A stretch of 64,000 bases of DNA from Vibrio comitans. GTDB lineage: Bacteria > Pseudomonadota > Gammaproteobacteria > Enterobacterales > Vibrionaceae. Each line of letters opens with the position of its first letter. The first letter of the stretch is position 1. The notes beneath the pieces are model-generated. The model searched no databases. It was given only the letters and a program-made list of their open reading frames with translations, and had not been told where the DNA came from. The stretch covers positions 186,001 through 250,000 of the forward strand of contig AP024867.1 of assembly GCA_024346835.1 (NCBI GenBank). The letters run 5' to 3'. Below are positions 55,569 to 64,000 of the stretch, one piece after another. Position numbers and translations under genes: made by a program.

Positions 55569-56204
55569 ATGCAAAGTACGGCGGCTATATTATTCAGCTT
55601 GGTCTTAATCACAGCGGGCATACTCTATGCAGCGCTGCGAAAACAGCTGTCAAATACTGCCAGTCTTACCTTTTCTAGTTTGGCAACTGTGACTGTTTTT
55701 ACTTTGGCATCTGGTGTTTGGCTTGTCCTAAAAAATGAGTTACCTTCCCCTGCTTTTGCTAAAGCGCCTCTCACCATTGAACAAGTGATGGAGGACAAAC
55801 AGCAACATCTCACTGACAACCCTAACGATGCGGACGCATGGTTCGAACTGGGTCAGCTTTATATGAGTCAATATGAATTTGACTCCGCAACGACCTGCTT
55901 TGATTATGCAATAAGGCTTTCTAAAGTCCCTTATGCAGGGCAATTTTCCGCTCTAGCCACCGCCCAGTATTATCAACACTCACAAACTATCACAGCTGAT
56001 GTACGCCGTTTATTAGACATAACTCTAGAGATGGATCCATTCAACGAAACAGCACTGCAACTGATAGCTTCAGATCATTTTATGAGTGCGAGATATGAGC
56101 AAGCTATAGTCCATTGGACAATGATCTTAGATTCTGACCGTTTGGGCGTTGATAGGGCTAAAGTCATCAGTAGCATCAATCAGGCTCAGTCTTTTATTCG
56201 ATAG
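55569..56204 (+). CDS. nrfG: NrfG/CcmI-like TPR protein of the heme-attachment complex
   Basis: 211 residues. Two N-terminal membrane helices (about 5-22 and 37-54) are followed by TPR helices (IEQVMEDKQQHLTDNPNDAD, AWFELGQLYMSQYEFDSATT, and a third near 150-180). This is the layout of CcmI/NrfG, which holds the C-terminus of apo-NrfA for heme ligation by NrfEF. CACAGGAGAATCA before ATG is a strong ribosome-binding site. It follows nrfA directly, unlike E. coli where nrfG ends the operon. Confidence 0.82.
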   Translation: MQSTAAILFSLVLITAGILYAALRKQLSNTASLTFSSLATVTVFTLASGVWLVLKNELPSPAFAKAPLTIEQVMEDKQQHLTDNPNDADAWFELGQLYMSQYEFDSATTCFDYAIRLSKVPYAGQFSALATAQYYQHSQTITADVRRLLDITLEMDPFNETALQLIASDHFMSARYEQAIVHWTMILDSDRLGVDRAKVISSINQAQSFIR

Positions 56205-56351
56205 AAAACTTCTTAAATGGTTCCTTCCTGTTCTGTTCTTGTTAAAAACTAACCAGATCTATCTACAACAACGGCAATCACTAACTATCTTATATAACTA
56301 TGGTCGCATTTTTTTTCAGTTAGTCTAAACTGCTCGCCTTTGAATATATTG

Positions 56352-56376
56352 CTTGAGTTTTAACACTCAAGATTTT
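56352..56376 (+). terminator. Terminator-like hairpin between nrfG and the permease
   Basis: CTTGAGT (56352-56358) / ACTCAAG (56365-56371) followed by ATTTTT. It is 148 bases after nrfG and only 27 before the permease start, so it may end the nrf transcript or act as a leader structure for the permease. Confidence 0.5.
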
Positions 56377-56397
56377 TGCTAGAAGTTAATTGAGGTA

Positions 56398-57762
56398 GTG
56401 AAAGTGCACGAGAAGTTACAACCTAAATACGGTTTAGGTACGGCAGTGTCACTGGTTGTTGGTATCGTAGTCGGTATTGGCATTTTCTTTAAAGCAGGTC
56501 CTGTCCTGCAAGCCACTGGTGGTAATGGTACCTATGCTGTTATCGCTTGGGTTTTGGCTGCATTATTGACCACAGTTGCAGCGATTGTAATCTCAGAGAT
56601 TGCATCAATGGGCTCTAAAACTGGCGGACTGATGTCGTTCAGTGAAACTGCATGGGGCGAGCGCTTTGGATTCTTCGTTGGTTGGGTACAAACCGTTCTT
56701 TATATACCGCTCATTCTTGCTGTTATCCTTTATTACTCAGCGGTATTTACTTGCGCATTTTTGCAGATTGAACCGACATTACCTGTACTGGCTGGTCTTT
56801 CTGCGCTGTATTTTGTTACCTTTGCGGCGGCTAACCTTTTAGCTGAATCTTTAGGCGGCCTACTGCAACGTATCGCTACTCTAATTAAGCTCATTCCACT
56901 TCTTGGTATTGCACTGTTTGGCTTTTTCTACCAAGGAGAGGCCGTAACCGCCTCTGCTGATGCCATTGCTTCGGTTTCAGAGGTGAGCTTTGCTGCCGCA
57001 ATTGCTGCAGCGATGATTCCAGTACTATTTGCATTTGATGGTTGGATCTTCGTCACCACTATTGCTCACGAAATCAAGAACCCACAACGTAACTTGCCTC
57101 TTGCTATGGTTGGCGGTCTTGCCATCATTGGCTTGGTATACGTGATGTTTACATTGGGCTTACTCTCTGTGGCTGAAGGCGCGTCTTATGCAAACGGTGA
57201 GATGGGTGTATCAGAGGTTGCTAACCTGCTATTTGGTGAAAGCCTAGGTAGAACGCTTTCATTCTTTATCGTTATCTCCGCTTTAGGTGGGTTTAACGGA
57301 TTGATGTTACTGGGTATGCGTATGCCTTATTCTTTGGCTATGCGTCGTAACTTTATCGGTTCACAAGCATTACTAACGGTATCTACTCGTACTAACCTAC
57401 CTGTGCGTTCAGGGTTAACTATGTTGGCATTGTTGGCGCTTTACATGACGGCAGGTTTCACACTTGCTGGTACAGGTATCCATGCAGGTATCTTTGATCT
57501 ATACGGCGACTTACCTATCGCGCTCATGTGGATCATCTACGCTGTGCTGTTCTTGGGCGTATGGCGTTTGCGTAAAACACAGCCCGATGCCAAGCGTCTG
57601 ATCCGCGTACCTGCGTTACCTGTTTTTGTACTACTAGCTATCGCCGGAACCGGTTATGCACTGTATGGTTTTGTGCCAGCGAACATCACCTCTTTCGCAC
57701 TCTCTTGTGTGGTGGCCACCATTGGCCTGATCGTTTACTCTCGCTCTGAGGCGCGCGACTAA
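56398..57762 (+). CDS. APC-family amino acid permease
   Basis: 454 residues, 12 membrane helices. Helix 1 has the APC unwound substrate site (VSLVVGIVVGIGIFFKAGPV, with GIGIF), and helix 6 has MIPVLFAFDGWIFVTTIAHE then IKNPQRNLP, a typical amino-acid/polyamine/organocation consensus; SteT/YkbA-like exchangers look similar. The start is GTG 56398 or, equally likely by ribosome-binding-site spacing (GAGG, 8 bases), GTG 56404. The substrate is unknown. A decayed LysR gene lies convergent just downstream. Confidence 0.87.
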   Translation: MKVHEKLQPKYGLGTAVSLVVGIVVGIGIFFKAGPVLQATGGNGTYAVIAWVLAALLTTVAAIVISEIASMGSKTGGLMSFSETAWGERFGFFVGWVQTVLYIPLILAVILYYSAVFTCAFLQIEPTLPVLAGLSALYFVTFAAANLLAESLGGLLQRIATLIKLIPLLGIALFGFFYQGEAVTASADAIASVSEVSFAAAIAAAMIPVLFAFDGWIFVTTIAHEIKNPQRNLPLAMVGGLAIIGLVYVMFTLGLLSVAEGASYANGEMGVSEVANLLFGESLGRTLSFFIVISALGGFNGLMLLGMRMPYSLAMRRNFIGSQALLTVSTRTNLPVRSGLTMLALLALYMTAGFTLAGTGIHAGIFDLYGDLPIALMWIIYAVLFLGVWRLRKTQPDAKRLIRVPALPVFVLLAIAGTGYALYGFVPANITSFALSCVVATIGLIVYSRSEARD

Positions 57763-57768
57763 TTAGCA

Positions 57769-58135
57769 CTATTTAGAGGGGCTAGGTATGATTTCAACCC
57801 AGCCTTGCCTCTCTTTAATAAACTCAATAATCAGCTTGAATTTTTGTAGCAGATTTACCCTTTCCTGATACACCATACAAAAACTTTTCCCCTGTACTAT
57901 CCATTCGGATAGCAATATCTTCAAGTCTTGGAATCAGTGCTCTCGATACAGAGAGGTAAGTAATAGACCCACCCCATAGCCATTCAAGGCCATGATGCGA
58001 GCCATCATGAAATCGTCATACTGCATAACTGGCTCAGAGTTAATCTCATAGCTCTCCCTGCTTTAGCAAACTACCACGCCAAATGCATAATCATCATAAA
58101 ACTCCACATTCTGATTTGAACAACAAGGTTCTATT
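57769..58135 (-). pseudogene. Decayed LysR-family regulator, C-terminal effector domain remnant
   Basis: On the minus strand the frame reads NQNVEFYDDYAFGVVVC, a TAA, SRESYEINSEPVMQYDDFMM, ARIMALNGYGVGLLLTS, then after a one-base shift VSRALIPRLEDIAIRMDSTG, EKFLYGVSGKGKSATKIQ, and after a second shift LIIEFIKERQGWVEIIPSPS ending at TAG 57771-57769. The order (substrate loop, GYGVGLL, final helix) is that of the C-terminal third of a LysR regulator. One stop and two frameshifts show it is dead, and the DNA-binding part is gone. It may once have controlled the adjacent permease. Confidence 0.65.
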
Positions 58136-58300
58136 CAGCAGTTACCTCGAAATTTGGTATACACCAAAAATGAAAAGTAATTATGTAACTCTATTTATAT
58201 GATCATAAATCGAGCATTATTCATCCAAGTTAAAGGTAACTAAGAACCGAAAAGTTCTTCGTAACTTAGTAAGTATTTTGAACAATGGATGGAGAGATAT

Positions 58301-60178
58301 ATGTACAAGTTATTGATTCCGATGATTATTACCGCTTCACTTGTCGGTTGTGGTGGGGAAAATGCCGATACAAAACCCAAAGATGGGGGCGCCCATGAAG
58401 TTGGTGTACCTATCGATAACGTCGACAGCACTGCTCCTCGACCTGAGGAAAAAAATGGACTAGTCCAAATAACCAATAAGGCCAGTGAACAAACGAATAT
58501 AGTAAAATATCCAAGCATACCTAAAGACAGTACTAATCCATTTGTGCTGGCGTCTGGATCACGTGATGACCATGGAGCAACAATTTCGGAGCATGGTGCA
58601 ACCTTGGCTAGAGAGGCTCAGTCAAACGCACACTCAGCTCAACAAGCAGTACAACAACATCAAGTAAAAAGGACAGTTTCTAAAGGAATTGAGACTAAAA
58701 AATTGAGCCATGCTCACAGAGTAGCGGCTCGTTCACTAGCTCAAAGTGAACATGAAGCAATTGCGCGTCAGCCAGGTCAAAGCGTTGCAGATCGCGGAGC
58801 GACCTTAACCCTTGAAGCCCAGCGTAATCAGGCGACAGCTCAGTCTGAAGCAGAGTTCGCACAGATAGATGCTCAGGTGAAGAAAACTCAGGCGGATGAA
58901 GCCTTTGCCAAAGCAGAACGAGAAGCAAATGCGTGGAATGAGCATGAGCGTATCAGTGAGCAAATAGCACAGTCAGAGCACGATGCCATAGCGAACCAAC
59001 CGGGTCAGAGTGTTGCAGAGCGCGGAGCGACCTTAACCCTTGAAGCCCAGCGTAATCAGGCGACAGCTCAGTCTGATGCAGAGTTCGCACAGATAGATGC
59101 TCAGGTGAAGAAAACTCAGGCGGATGAAGCCTTTGCCAAAGCAGAACGAGAAGCAAATGCGTGGAATGAGCATGAGCGTATCAGTGAGCAAATTGCACAG
59201 TCAGAGCACGATGCCATAGCGAATCAACCAGGTCAGAGTGTTGCAGAGCGCGGAGCAACCCTTGCACTTGAAGCGCAACGTAATCAAGCCACGGCTCAAT
59301 CTGATGCAGAGTTCGCACAGATAGATGCTCAGGTGAAGAAAACTCAGGCGGATGAAGCCTTTGCCAAAGCAGAACGAGAAGCAAATGCGTGGAATGAGCA
59401 TGAGCGTATCAGTGAGCAAATCGCACAGTCAGAGCACGATGCCATAGCGAATCAGCCAGGTCAAAACCTTGCAGATCGCGCCGCAACCTTAGAGCACGAA
59501 ACCGAACAAAACAAACTCTATGCCCAATCAGAACAAGAGCTTGCAGATATCCAGCAGGCGGAGATGGAAAAAGCCTTCGAACAAGCCGAGCGCGACGGGG
59601 CAGCATGGAGTAAAACTCAAAGCGAGGCCTATGAGACCTTTCAAGATATTCAATATCAGGAAGCGCAACAGTTGATAGAGAGCATTGTCAGCACATTCGG
59701 AGTGGATAGAACCAATCTACCCGCCGATACAGAGGAGCTAAAGACACTGTATGCTCGACTAGAGAGTGAACAAGCCGAGGTTATTTACCCTACAACAAAT
59801 GAAAATTTAGGAGGGTTAAATAAAATTGAAGGATTTACCAATGATGGTCGTACTCTAGATCTTGTTATTCAAAACAGCGAAAAACTAAGCTTCTTAAGCC
59901 TGTATTTTTCGCAGGTACCTAGTGAAGAGTACCAAGGTAGTGCCACTATCTTGGTTGATGGAGAGAGCCTTGATGTGAGTCGCTTTGTAGAGTTAGATGA
60001 GTCACAAGATAAGGTGAGCTTAAATGTGGACCAAGCGGGCTTGGTTTCATTAAATTCAAATGAGCTGAGTTTTACCCTTACTTGCTTTGATGACTTGATT
60101 GGGCAAGATGGACAGCTGCATTTAATCATTGGTCAACACATAGTTAATCTGAGGATGAGGGCACCGGTCAACGCATAG
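58301..60178 (+). CDS. Lipoprotein with long tandem helical repeats
   Basis: 625 residues from ATG 58301, 5 bases after GGAGAG; an upstream in-frame ATG at 58289 overlaps that site. The lipobox SLVGC ends the signal at Cys17 with Gly at +2, so outer membrane is likely. Residues about 146-445 contain three near-identical 76-residue repeats and a diverged fourth, rich in Ala, Gln, Glu and Lys, predicted as a long alpha-helix or coiled coil (ADEAFAKAEREANAWNEHER). A partial ancestral unit (EHGATLAREAQSNAHSAQQA) is seen near residue 98. The last 110 residues are beta-rich (FTNDGRTLDLVIQNSEKLSF). No family was recognised; a surface or periplasm-spanning structural role is inferred. Confidence 0.8.
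   Translation: MYKLLIPMIITASLVGCGGENADTKPKDGGAHEVGVPIDNVDSTAPRPEEKNGLVQITNKASEQTNIVKYPSIPKDSTNPFVLASGSRDDHGATISEHGATLAREAQSNAHSAQQAVQQHQVKRTVSKGIETKKLSHAHRVAARSLAQSEHEAIARQPGQSVADRGATLTLEAQRNQATAQSEAEFAQIDAQVKKTQADEAFAKAEREANAWNEHERISEQIAQSEHDAIANQPGQSVAERGATLTLEAQRNQATAQSDAEFAQIDAQVKKTQADEAFAKAEREANAWNEHERISEQIAQSEHDAIANQPGQSVAERGATLALEAQRNQATAQSDAEFAQIDAQVKKTQADEAFAKAEREANAWNEHERISEQIAQSEHDAIANQPGQNLADRAATLEHETEQNKLYAQSEQELADIQQAEMEKAFEQAERDGAAWSKTQSEAYETFQDIQYQEAQQLIESIVSTFGVDRTNLPADTEELKTLYARLESEQAEVIYPTTNENLGGLNKIEGFTNDGRTLDLVIQNSEKLSFLSLYFSQVPSEEYQGSATILVDGESLDVSRFVELDESQDKVSLNVDQAGLVSLNSNELSFTLTCFDDLIGQDGQLHLIIGQHIVNLRMRAPVNA
58736..59634 (+). repeat. 228-bp in-frame tandem repeat, four units
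   Basis: Units begin at 58736, 58964, 59192 and 59420, an exact 228-base (76-codon) period. Units 1-3 are nearly identical in their second halves at DNA level, whereas unit 3 carries a cluster of synonymous changes in its first half (about 59220-59300) and unit 4 is diverged and shorter. This suggests recent duplication or gene conversion and likely length variation between strains. Confidence 0.9.
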
Positions 60179-60195
60179 TGTCGTATAAAATTTCT

Positions 60196-60234
60196 AAAGG
60201 CCTAATTTCGACATTCCAGCGAAACTAGGCCTTT
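60196..60234. terminator. Bidirectional terminator between convergent genes
   Basis: AAAGGCCTA (60196-60204) / TAGGCCTTT (60226-60234) with an inner TTTCG/CGAAA stem, followed by AATTATT. Confidence 0.7.
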
Positions 60235-60261
60235 AATTATTCTATAGGTTCGTTAACTGTA

Positions 60262-61611
60262 CTAATTCGTCTCTATGGTCATATCCACCTGACCACGTCT
60301 ACGTGGGTCGCTACATTTGCCATGCACATAACGACCATTACCTGTAAACGGCCCGCTTTGACTGATACTGATGAAATCACCCAGTAAAAACTGGTCGATC
60401 ACACCCGTAGTGATAGAAACATCATACAGTCGGTACTGATTCCTAAATTTTTCCCAGCGAGAACGAGAGTTGCTGTCAATCCACCACATGAGATAGAGCC
60501 GCACATTCTGCTCTTCCTCGATGAAGAAGATGTCATTGCCTACATAGTGGCTGTTGAGCTCCGGCACTTCCAAGCACTTCTCGAAGCTATCTATGCACTC
60601 CTTAATGGAGTGTGGCGCAAGTAGCCAAGCATTCTGGGCATATCCAGAGGCATAACCGATACGTGGGTTGTTACGATTGGGCCTGAATGTATCTGGACGA
60701 ATGACCCTAATGCCATAGTTGCCTGGCAACTTATCCATCACTTCATCAGGAAGGTTGCCCGCGTCCTCTAGTGGTATAAAAAGCTTTGTATTAGGGGAGC
60801 GAGCGTCCTTCATTCCAAGTGGACCCGCATACGCAAAGGTGACAAACTGAGTAAGATTCTCCTCACAAGCAGGAACCTGTGGCGCGGCCACTATTGGTTG
60901 CTGTTTGTAGTAGGCTTTATAGTCATACACAGCCCAATCCACATCATCGATACCGGTCAAGGTCGACATCAGCACTGAGCTAGTACGCGGCCTTGGTGAA
61001 CCCGATTCAATAGCACAGTGATAATTGCCATCTGGCACTGCGATATACTCCATACCCTTTTCTTCAGCATATTCTCGCGCTTCCCAATCCTTAGGATCAT
61101 CTGGTTTGGGAACATCTATACAAATCCCCGGGACTGACGTTGTCTCACCCGACATTGGATTAACGAAGGTTCGAGGGCACTGATCATACCCCCCATCAGG
61201 ATCGCACGGTATGTATCCCTCTTCTAGATAGGATCGTCTATCAACTGCAGGAAGGAAACTGATTGCCTCGGCATAATCGGGCATTGGGGTGCGGGAGCGT
61301 TCTATGATGTCTACTGGATACTCAAAGCTCCAGTCATCTTGATTGGTAAAAGCACAAAAGAAGTTTGGTGGATCGTTGGCATCCCCTAAGTAAATATTGG
61401 CAGAGCCTGCATTAGGGTCGGTAGGGCCATTTGCATAAGGTAAACATTCACCTCGAACAGGTTGCGAAAACCCTTCGGTCTCGAAGTGACCACTGTTTCT
61501 CACACGCTCCCCTTCATAAGAAGGAAGGTGAGCCCAAGTCACGGGTACGGATGTGACAAGAACTAGAGAAGCTAAGCGGATGATTGAAGAGCCTTTTTTC
61601 ATATTCTTCAC
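60262..61611 (-). CDS. Secreted cysteine-rich protein, unknown
   Basis: 449 residues if GTG 61611 is used; an in-frame ATG at 61602 is equally possible (GGAGG is 3 bases from one and 12 from the other). A Sec signal ends near TWA. The mature protein has ten cysteines spread along its length (for example GECLPY, IPCDPDGGYDQCPR, HCAIES, KECIDSFEKCLEV, HGKCSDPRRR), as expected for a disulfide-bonded periplasmic or extracellular protein, and many aromatic and Pro residues. No catalytic motif or family was recognised. It is convergent with the repeat lipoprotein; a link is not shown. Confidence 0.65.
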   Translation of the reverse strand: MKNMKKGSSIIRLASLVLVTSVPVTWAHLPSYEGERVRNSGHFETEGFSQPVRGECLPYANGPTDPNAGSANIYLGDANDPPNFFCAFTNQDDWSFEYPVDIIERSRTPMPDYAEAISFLPAVDRRSYLEEGYIPCDPDGGYDQCPRTFVNPMSGETTSVPGICIDVPKPDDPKDWEAREYAEEKGMEYIAVPDGNYHCAIESGSPRPRTSSVLMSTLTGIDDVDWAVYDYKAYYKQQPIVAAPQVPACEENLTQFVTFAYAGPLGMKDARSPNTKLFIPLEDAGNLPDEVMDKLPGNYGIRVIRPDTFRPNRNNPRIGYASGYAQNAWLLAPHSIKECIDSFEKCLEVPELNSHYVGNDIFFIEEEQNVRLYLMWWIDSNSRSRWEKFRNQYRLYDVSITTGVIDQFLLGDFISISQSGPFTGNGRYVHGKCSDPRRRGQVDMTIETN

Positions 61612-61910
61612 TCGCCTCCGTTGTTAATCAGAGTACTGCTTAACCTCTGAGGTTCGAGGAAAGTATAGTGCGATATGAATAACAGGCCCTTATTTACAGG
61701 AGGCTAGGCTTTCCTTTCTCTGTGTCGCATTGGCTTTGCACATAGTTGATAGTTGGGGAGTTAATGAGCTAAGCACTTGATATTTTTATATGAAAATCTA
61801 TACATCCAAAATCAAAATCTTAGATTGCAGTTAGATCTTTTCCTATTTGTGACATAAGCAATTAAACTCACCGTTGATTTTTTACGCACATTTTTGAATA
61901 AGGTAACTAG

Positions 61911-62507
61911 ATGTCAAACAAACTGGCTAATCCAGCCCCACTAGGGCTAATGGGTTTTGGTATGACTACCATTCTACTGAACATCCACAATGCGGGATTC
62001 TTCCCGATGGATTCTATGATCCTAGCTATGGGTATCTTCTACGGTGGTTTGAGCCAAGTTATTGTTGGTATTATGTGCTTTAAACGTGGTGATACTTTCG
62101 GTACCACAGCGTTTACCTCTTACGGCCTATTCTGGCTAACACTAGTCGGCATTATTGTTATGCCGTACATGGGTCTGCCAGCAAGCCCTGCAGGATTTAT
62201 GGCTTGGTTCCTTGTTTTATGGGGCATTTTCACAGGCTTCATGTTCATTGGTTCACTTCGTTACCCACGCGCTAAGCAAGTAGTATTCGGTTCGCTTACC
62301 GTTCTATTCTTCCTACTTGCCGCTCACGATTTCACGGGCAATAGTACTATCGGCTTCATCGCTGGTATCGAAGGTATTTTCTGTGGCGCATCTGCAATCT
62401 ACTTTGCAATGGCTCAAGTGCTAAACGCCGAGTATGGCCGCACTATCTTACCTGTTGGTAAACCAGCACTAGCAGCAAGCGCGCCTCAAGAAGCGGTTAC
62501 TGCATAA
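61911..62507 (+). CDS. satP: Acetate/succinate uptake transporter, AceTr (YaaH/GPR1/FUN34) family
   Basis: 198 residues with six membrane helices. The family signature [20 protein letters not shown] is at residues 7-26, and length equals E. coli SatP (188 aa) plus a short Ala-rich tail. SatP moves acetate and succinate with protons across the inner membrane. AAGGT is 6 bases before ATG. Codon bias suggests strong expression. The upstream 299 bases hold no gene; TTTGTGACATAAG near 61850 resembles one half of a CRP site only. Confidence 0.93.
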   Translation: MSNKLANPAPLGLMGFGMTTILLNIHNAGFFPMDSMILAMGIFYGGLSQVIVGIMCFKRGDTFGTTAFTSYGLFWLTLVGIIVMPYMGLPASPAGFMAWFLVLWGIFTGFMFIGSLRYPRAKQVVFGSLTVLFFLLAAHDFTGNSTIGFIAGIEGIFCGASAIYFAMAQVLNAEYGRTILPVGKPALAASAPQEAVTA

Positions 62508-62522
62508 GTTAATTAGATTTAA

Positions 62523-62573
62523 CCCGGTAATCATCAAGGCTGAACCATGGTGATTACTGGGCTTCACTTTTTA
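62523..62573 (+). terminator. Terminator of satP
   Basis: CCCGGTAATCA (62523-62533) pairs with TGATTACTGGG (62551-62561) with one wobble, followed by CTTCACTTTTT. Confidence 0.65.
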
Positions 62574-62738
62574 TCTCTCATCTAAACACTCACTTATATC
62601 CCCTTTTTGCACTCATTCGCACATCAAAAAGTATTAAAATCTTGTTAATATGACGAATATGAGAAACGGATTCGTTTTGAGCGCGTAAAATGTATTCCTA
62701 TAACTCTCGCTTTCTAATCATCAAGCATACGGATATCA

Positions 62739-63290
62739 ATGAAGATTCAACTAAAACATATACTTACTGCATCAAGCTTAGTGCTATCTACGCACGCAAG
62801 TGCCTCTTGGCAAGTAGAGCAATCCGTGAACAAATATACGGGTGAAAATGTCGCTCGAATGACGAACTATTCTTCGAAAAGTATCTGGCTAGATTGCCAT
62901 AGTGCTAACTCTTTGCGTTTAACTATTGAGTTTCCCGGATACCTAAGAAGAGAAGGACTAGGCACAGTGCTTTGGACTACGGGAAATGAGCACGGAATCT
63001 TGGATATGAATGAGCACAACCTTGATTCTTGGATTACCCTAAAAGATATTGATGACAATAGAGAAAAGTCTGAGGTCAGTTTATACAGCGAGCTTACTCA
63101 CACAGATACTGATAAAGTGAAAAAGCTACTTGTCGCTCTACGAAACGCCGAGCGAGTCGAATTCAAAACTGATGGCTATTTTGGTGCTGAATATCACCAA
63201 CAAGCTTCATTAAATGGCTTTGACGAAGCTTGGGTGGAGTTTCGTGAGATTTGTAATAGAGTACACGCTGAACAGTCTCAGCAGTACTAA
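62739..63290 (+). CDS. Exported protein, unknown
   Basis: 183 residues with a Sec signal (about 1-23, ending HASA). The mature part begins SWQVEQSVNKYTGENVARM, has two cysteines (LDCHSANS and EICNRV) that may pair, and looks like a small beta-rich periplasmic domain of the type that measures or binds something (WVEFREICNRVHAEQ at the end). No firm family. CGGATATCA before ATG is a modest ribosome-binding site. Single gene. Confidence 0.6.
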   Translation: MKIQLKHILTASSLVLSTHASASWQVEQSVNKYTGENVARMTNYSSKSIWLDCHSANSLRLTIEFPGYLRREGLGTVLWTTGNEHGILDMNEHNLDSWITLKDIDDNREKSEVSLYSELTHTDTDKVKKLLVALRNAERVEFKTDGYFGAEYHQQASLNGFDEAWVEFREICNRVHAEQSQQY

Positions 63291-63346
63291 TTTGAGATGT
63301 TCTTTGACGATGTGAAGGGACTCAAAAAGTGCTGTCACCTCTAGGT

Positions 63347-63751
63347 TTACTGCCTCATTTCAGCTTGCCGCATTGGCATTTCATCAATAGTAGAAAAGAC
63401 ATCAGGTAGATTGAGTTCGTCGTCTACCTTTTTCACCCCACCGTCTTTGCCAATCAAGACCACGTTTGCTCTACTACTTTCATGGCGAAGCTCGTCTTGT
63501 AGGTTTTGTGACAAAGGCTTTTCGATATTTGAATGAATGTTATCCGGCGAAATAACAAACCAGGCAAGATCTCTCTCTATGATCCCATTAGTGGCATCAC
63601 GCAACTCTGAAGAAACACTCACGGAGGACTGAATCAGTAACACACGGTATTGCCATTTCATCTCAGAAAGTTGATTCATCTGATTCCCATCATGACTTGA
63701 AGCAAAAACACTAAACGTCGCCACCAACGGCAGAAGGAACATTCCTTTCAT
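63347..63751 (-). CDS. DUF4174 protein, exported
   Basis: 134 residues with a short Sec signal (about 1-17). The domain has the DUF4174 pattern: MKWQYRVLLIQSSVS (WxxRvLl), ERDLAWFVIS, VLIGKDGGVKK and the hallmark end IDEMPMRQAEMR. The fold is thioredoxin/peroxiredoxin-like but no catalytic Cys is present. The function is unknown. GGGAGAG is 5 bases before ATG. Confidence 0.82.
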   Translation of the reverse strand: MKGMFLLPLVATFSVFASSHDGNQMNQLSEMKWQYRVLLIQSSVSVSSELRDATNGIIERDLAWFVISPDNIHSNIEKPLSQNLQDELRHESSRANVVLIGKDGGVKKVDDELNLPDVFSTIDEMPMRQAEMRQ

Positions 63752-63835
63752 TACGCTCTCCCTACCTAATTAACGTAGACTGTTCACTGATTACGCTTTG
63801 TATGAACAAGACGATCACTCTAAGATTGATGTTAA

Positions 63836-64000
63836 TTAAGGTTCTATGTCTCCGATAGAGTAGAGCACCAAGTGTTCAGGGTTCATCCCTTCCCCGAGAC
63901 TTTGAATATCCTCGCCATCACTCTTCAGTTCCGCAATAATTCTTAACGCGGCTTCTTGCTCAACATCAATAACGGTTTTCATCTCAGATGCGGAGATACC
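63836..64000 (-). CDS. Hypothetical protein, C-terminal part only (runs off right edge)
   Basis: An open minus-strand frame enters from the right edge and ends at TAA 63838-63836, giving 54 residues: GISASEMKTVIDVEQEAALR, IIAELKSDGEDIQSLGEGMN, PEHLVLYSIGDIEP. It is acidic and probably soluble. No family was recognised. It lies 84 bases upstream of the DUF4174 gene on the same strand, so co-transcription is possible. Confidence 0.55.
   Translation of the reverse strand, partial: GISASEMKTVIDVEQEAALRIIAELKSDGEDIQSLGEGMNPEHLVLYSIGDIEP

Noticed and set aside
58695..59606. Series of minus-strand ORFs with similar proteins (MLLVLLWQRLHPPEFSSP)
   Set aside because: They are antisense shadows of the 228-bp tandem repeat in the lipoprotein gene, repeated with the same period.
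58736..59634. Possible CRISPR array because of regular spacing
   Set aside because: The 228-base units are nearly identical throughout and in frame with a lipoprotein; there are no short repeats with unique spacers and no cas genes.
61840..61880. CRP site upstream of satP (TTTGTGACATAAGCAATTAA)
   Set aside because: Only the TGTGA half is good; the second half does not match TCACA.

Overview
The window looks like chromosomal DNA of a marine gammaproteobacterium, most probably a Vibrio or a close relative. This is inferred from the overall resemblance of the proteins, the moderate GC, the Vibrio-like GMP reductase, ThiC and SatP proteins, a P2/K139-like phage integrase, and a complete NrfABCDEFG nitrite-ammonification set. 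No rRNA or tRNA gene was recognised. The species cannot be fixed from the sequence alone.

Layout: 0-8 kb is accessory and partly decayed. It holds a cut-off gene, an exported YtcJ-type amidohydrolase lipoprotein, an SDR/DUF4345 pair with a divergent AraC regulator, then a scrap zone (short dispersed repeats, a broken glycine-rich ORF, a KfrA-like pseudogene) ending in a minimal phage remnant (Cox/CII-like regulator plus tyrosine integrase) abutting the 3' side of guaC. 8-22 kb is mostly housekeeping: guaC with an unusual promoter-terminator leader, ggt, a YjeF/Nnr repair enzyme, an OFA-family transporter, an acyltransferase, a small LysR operon, an SDR, a beta-barrel protein and an AraJ-like MFS exporter.

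22-48 kb is the most distinctive part: a dispersed sulfatase neighbourhood. It has an anaerobic-type sulfatase maturase (radical SAM) with a HEAT/TPR partner, a divergent FGE-fold lipoprotein without the catalytic cysteines, a PafA-type phosphatase, then (after thiC with its TPP riboswitch) a seven-gene operon MoxR-DUF58-DUF4381-VWA-VWA/TPR-BatD-LysR, an octaheme cytochrome fused to HEAT/TPR repeats, two paralogous Cys-type sulfatases (both CTAGR), and an RND efflux pair. The heme-free HEAT/TPR protein beside the maturase is a clear relative of the C-terminal half of the cytochrome, which ties the two sub-loci together. A short motif (TATAACC followed by an AT-rich tail) recurs upstream of several of these transcription units. 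I propose that these genes form one functional system for periplasmic desulfation coupled to a membrane MoxR/VWA assembly machine and a multiheme cytochrome; this is inference.

48-58 kb carries gloA2 and the nrf genes, split into nrfBCDEF plus a ParB-fold gene (minus strand) and nrfA-nrfG (plus strand), with a perfect FNR box in the shared intergenic region, then an APC permease next to a decayed LysR pseudogene. 58-64 kb holds a lipoprotein with 76-residue near-identical tandem repeats, a cysteine-rich secreted protein, the acetate transporter satP, two small exported proteins and a gene cut by the right edge.
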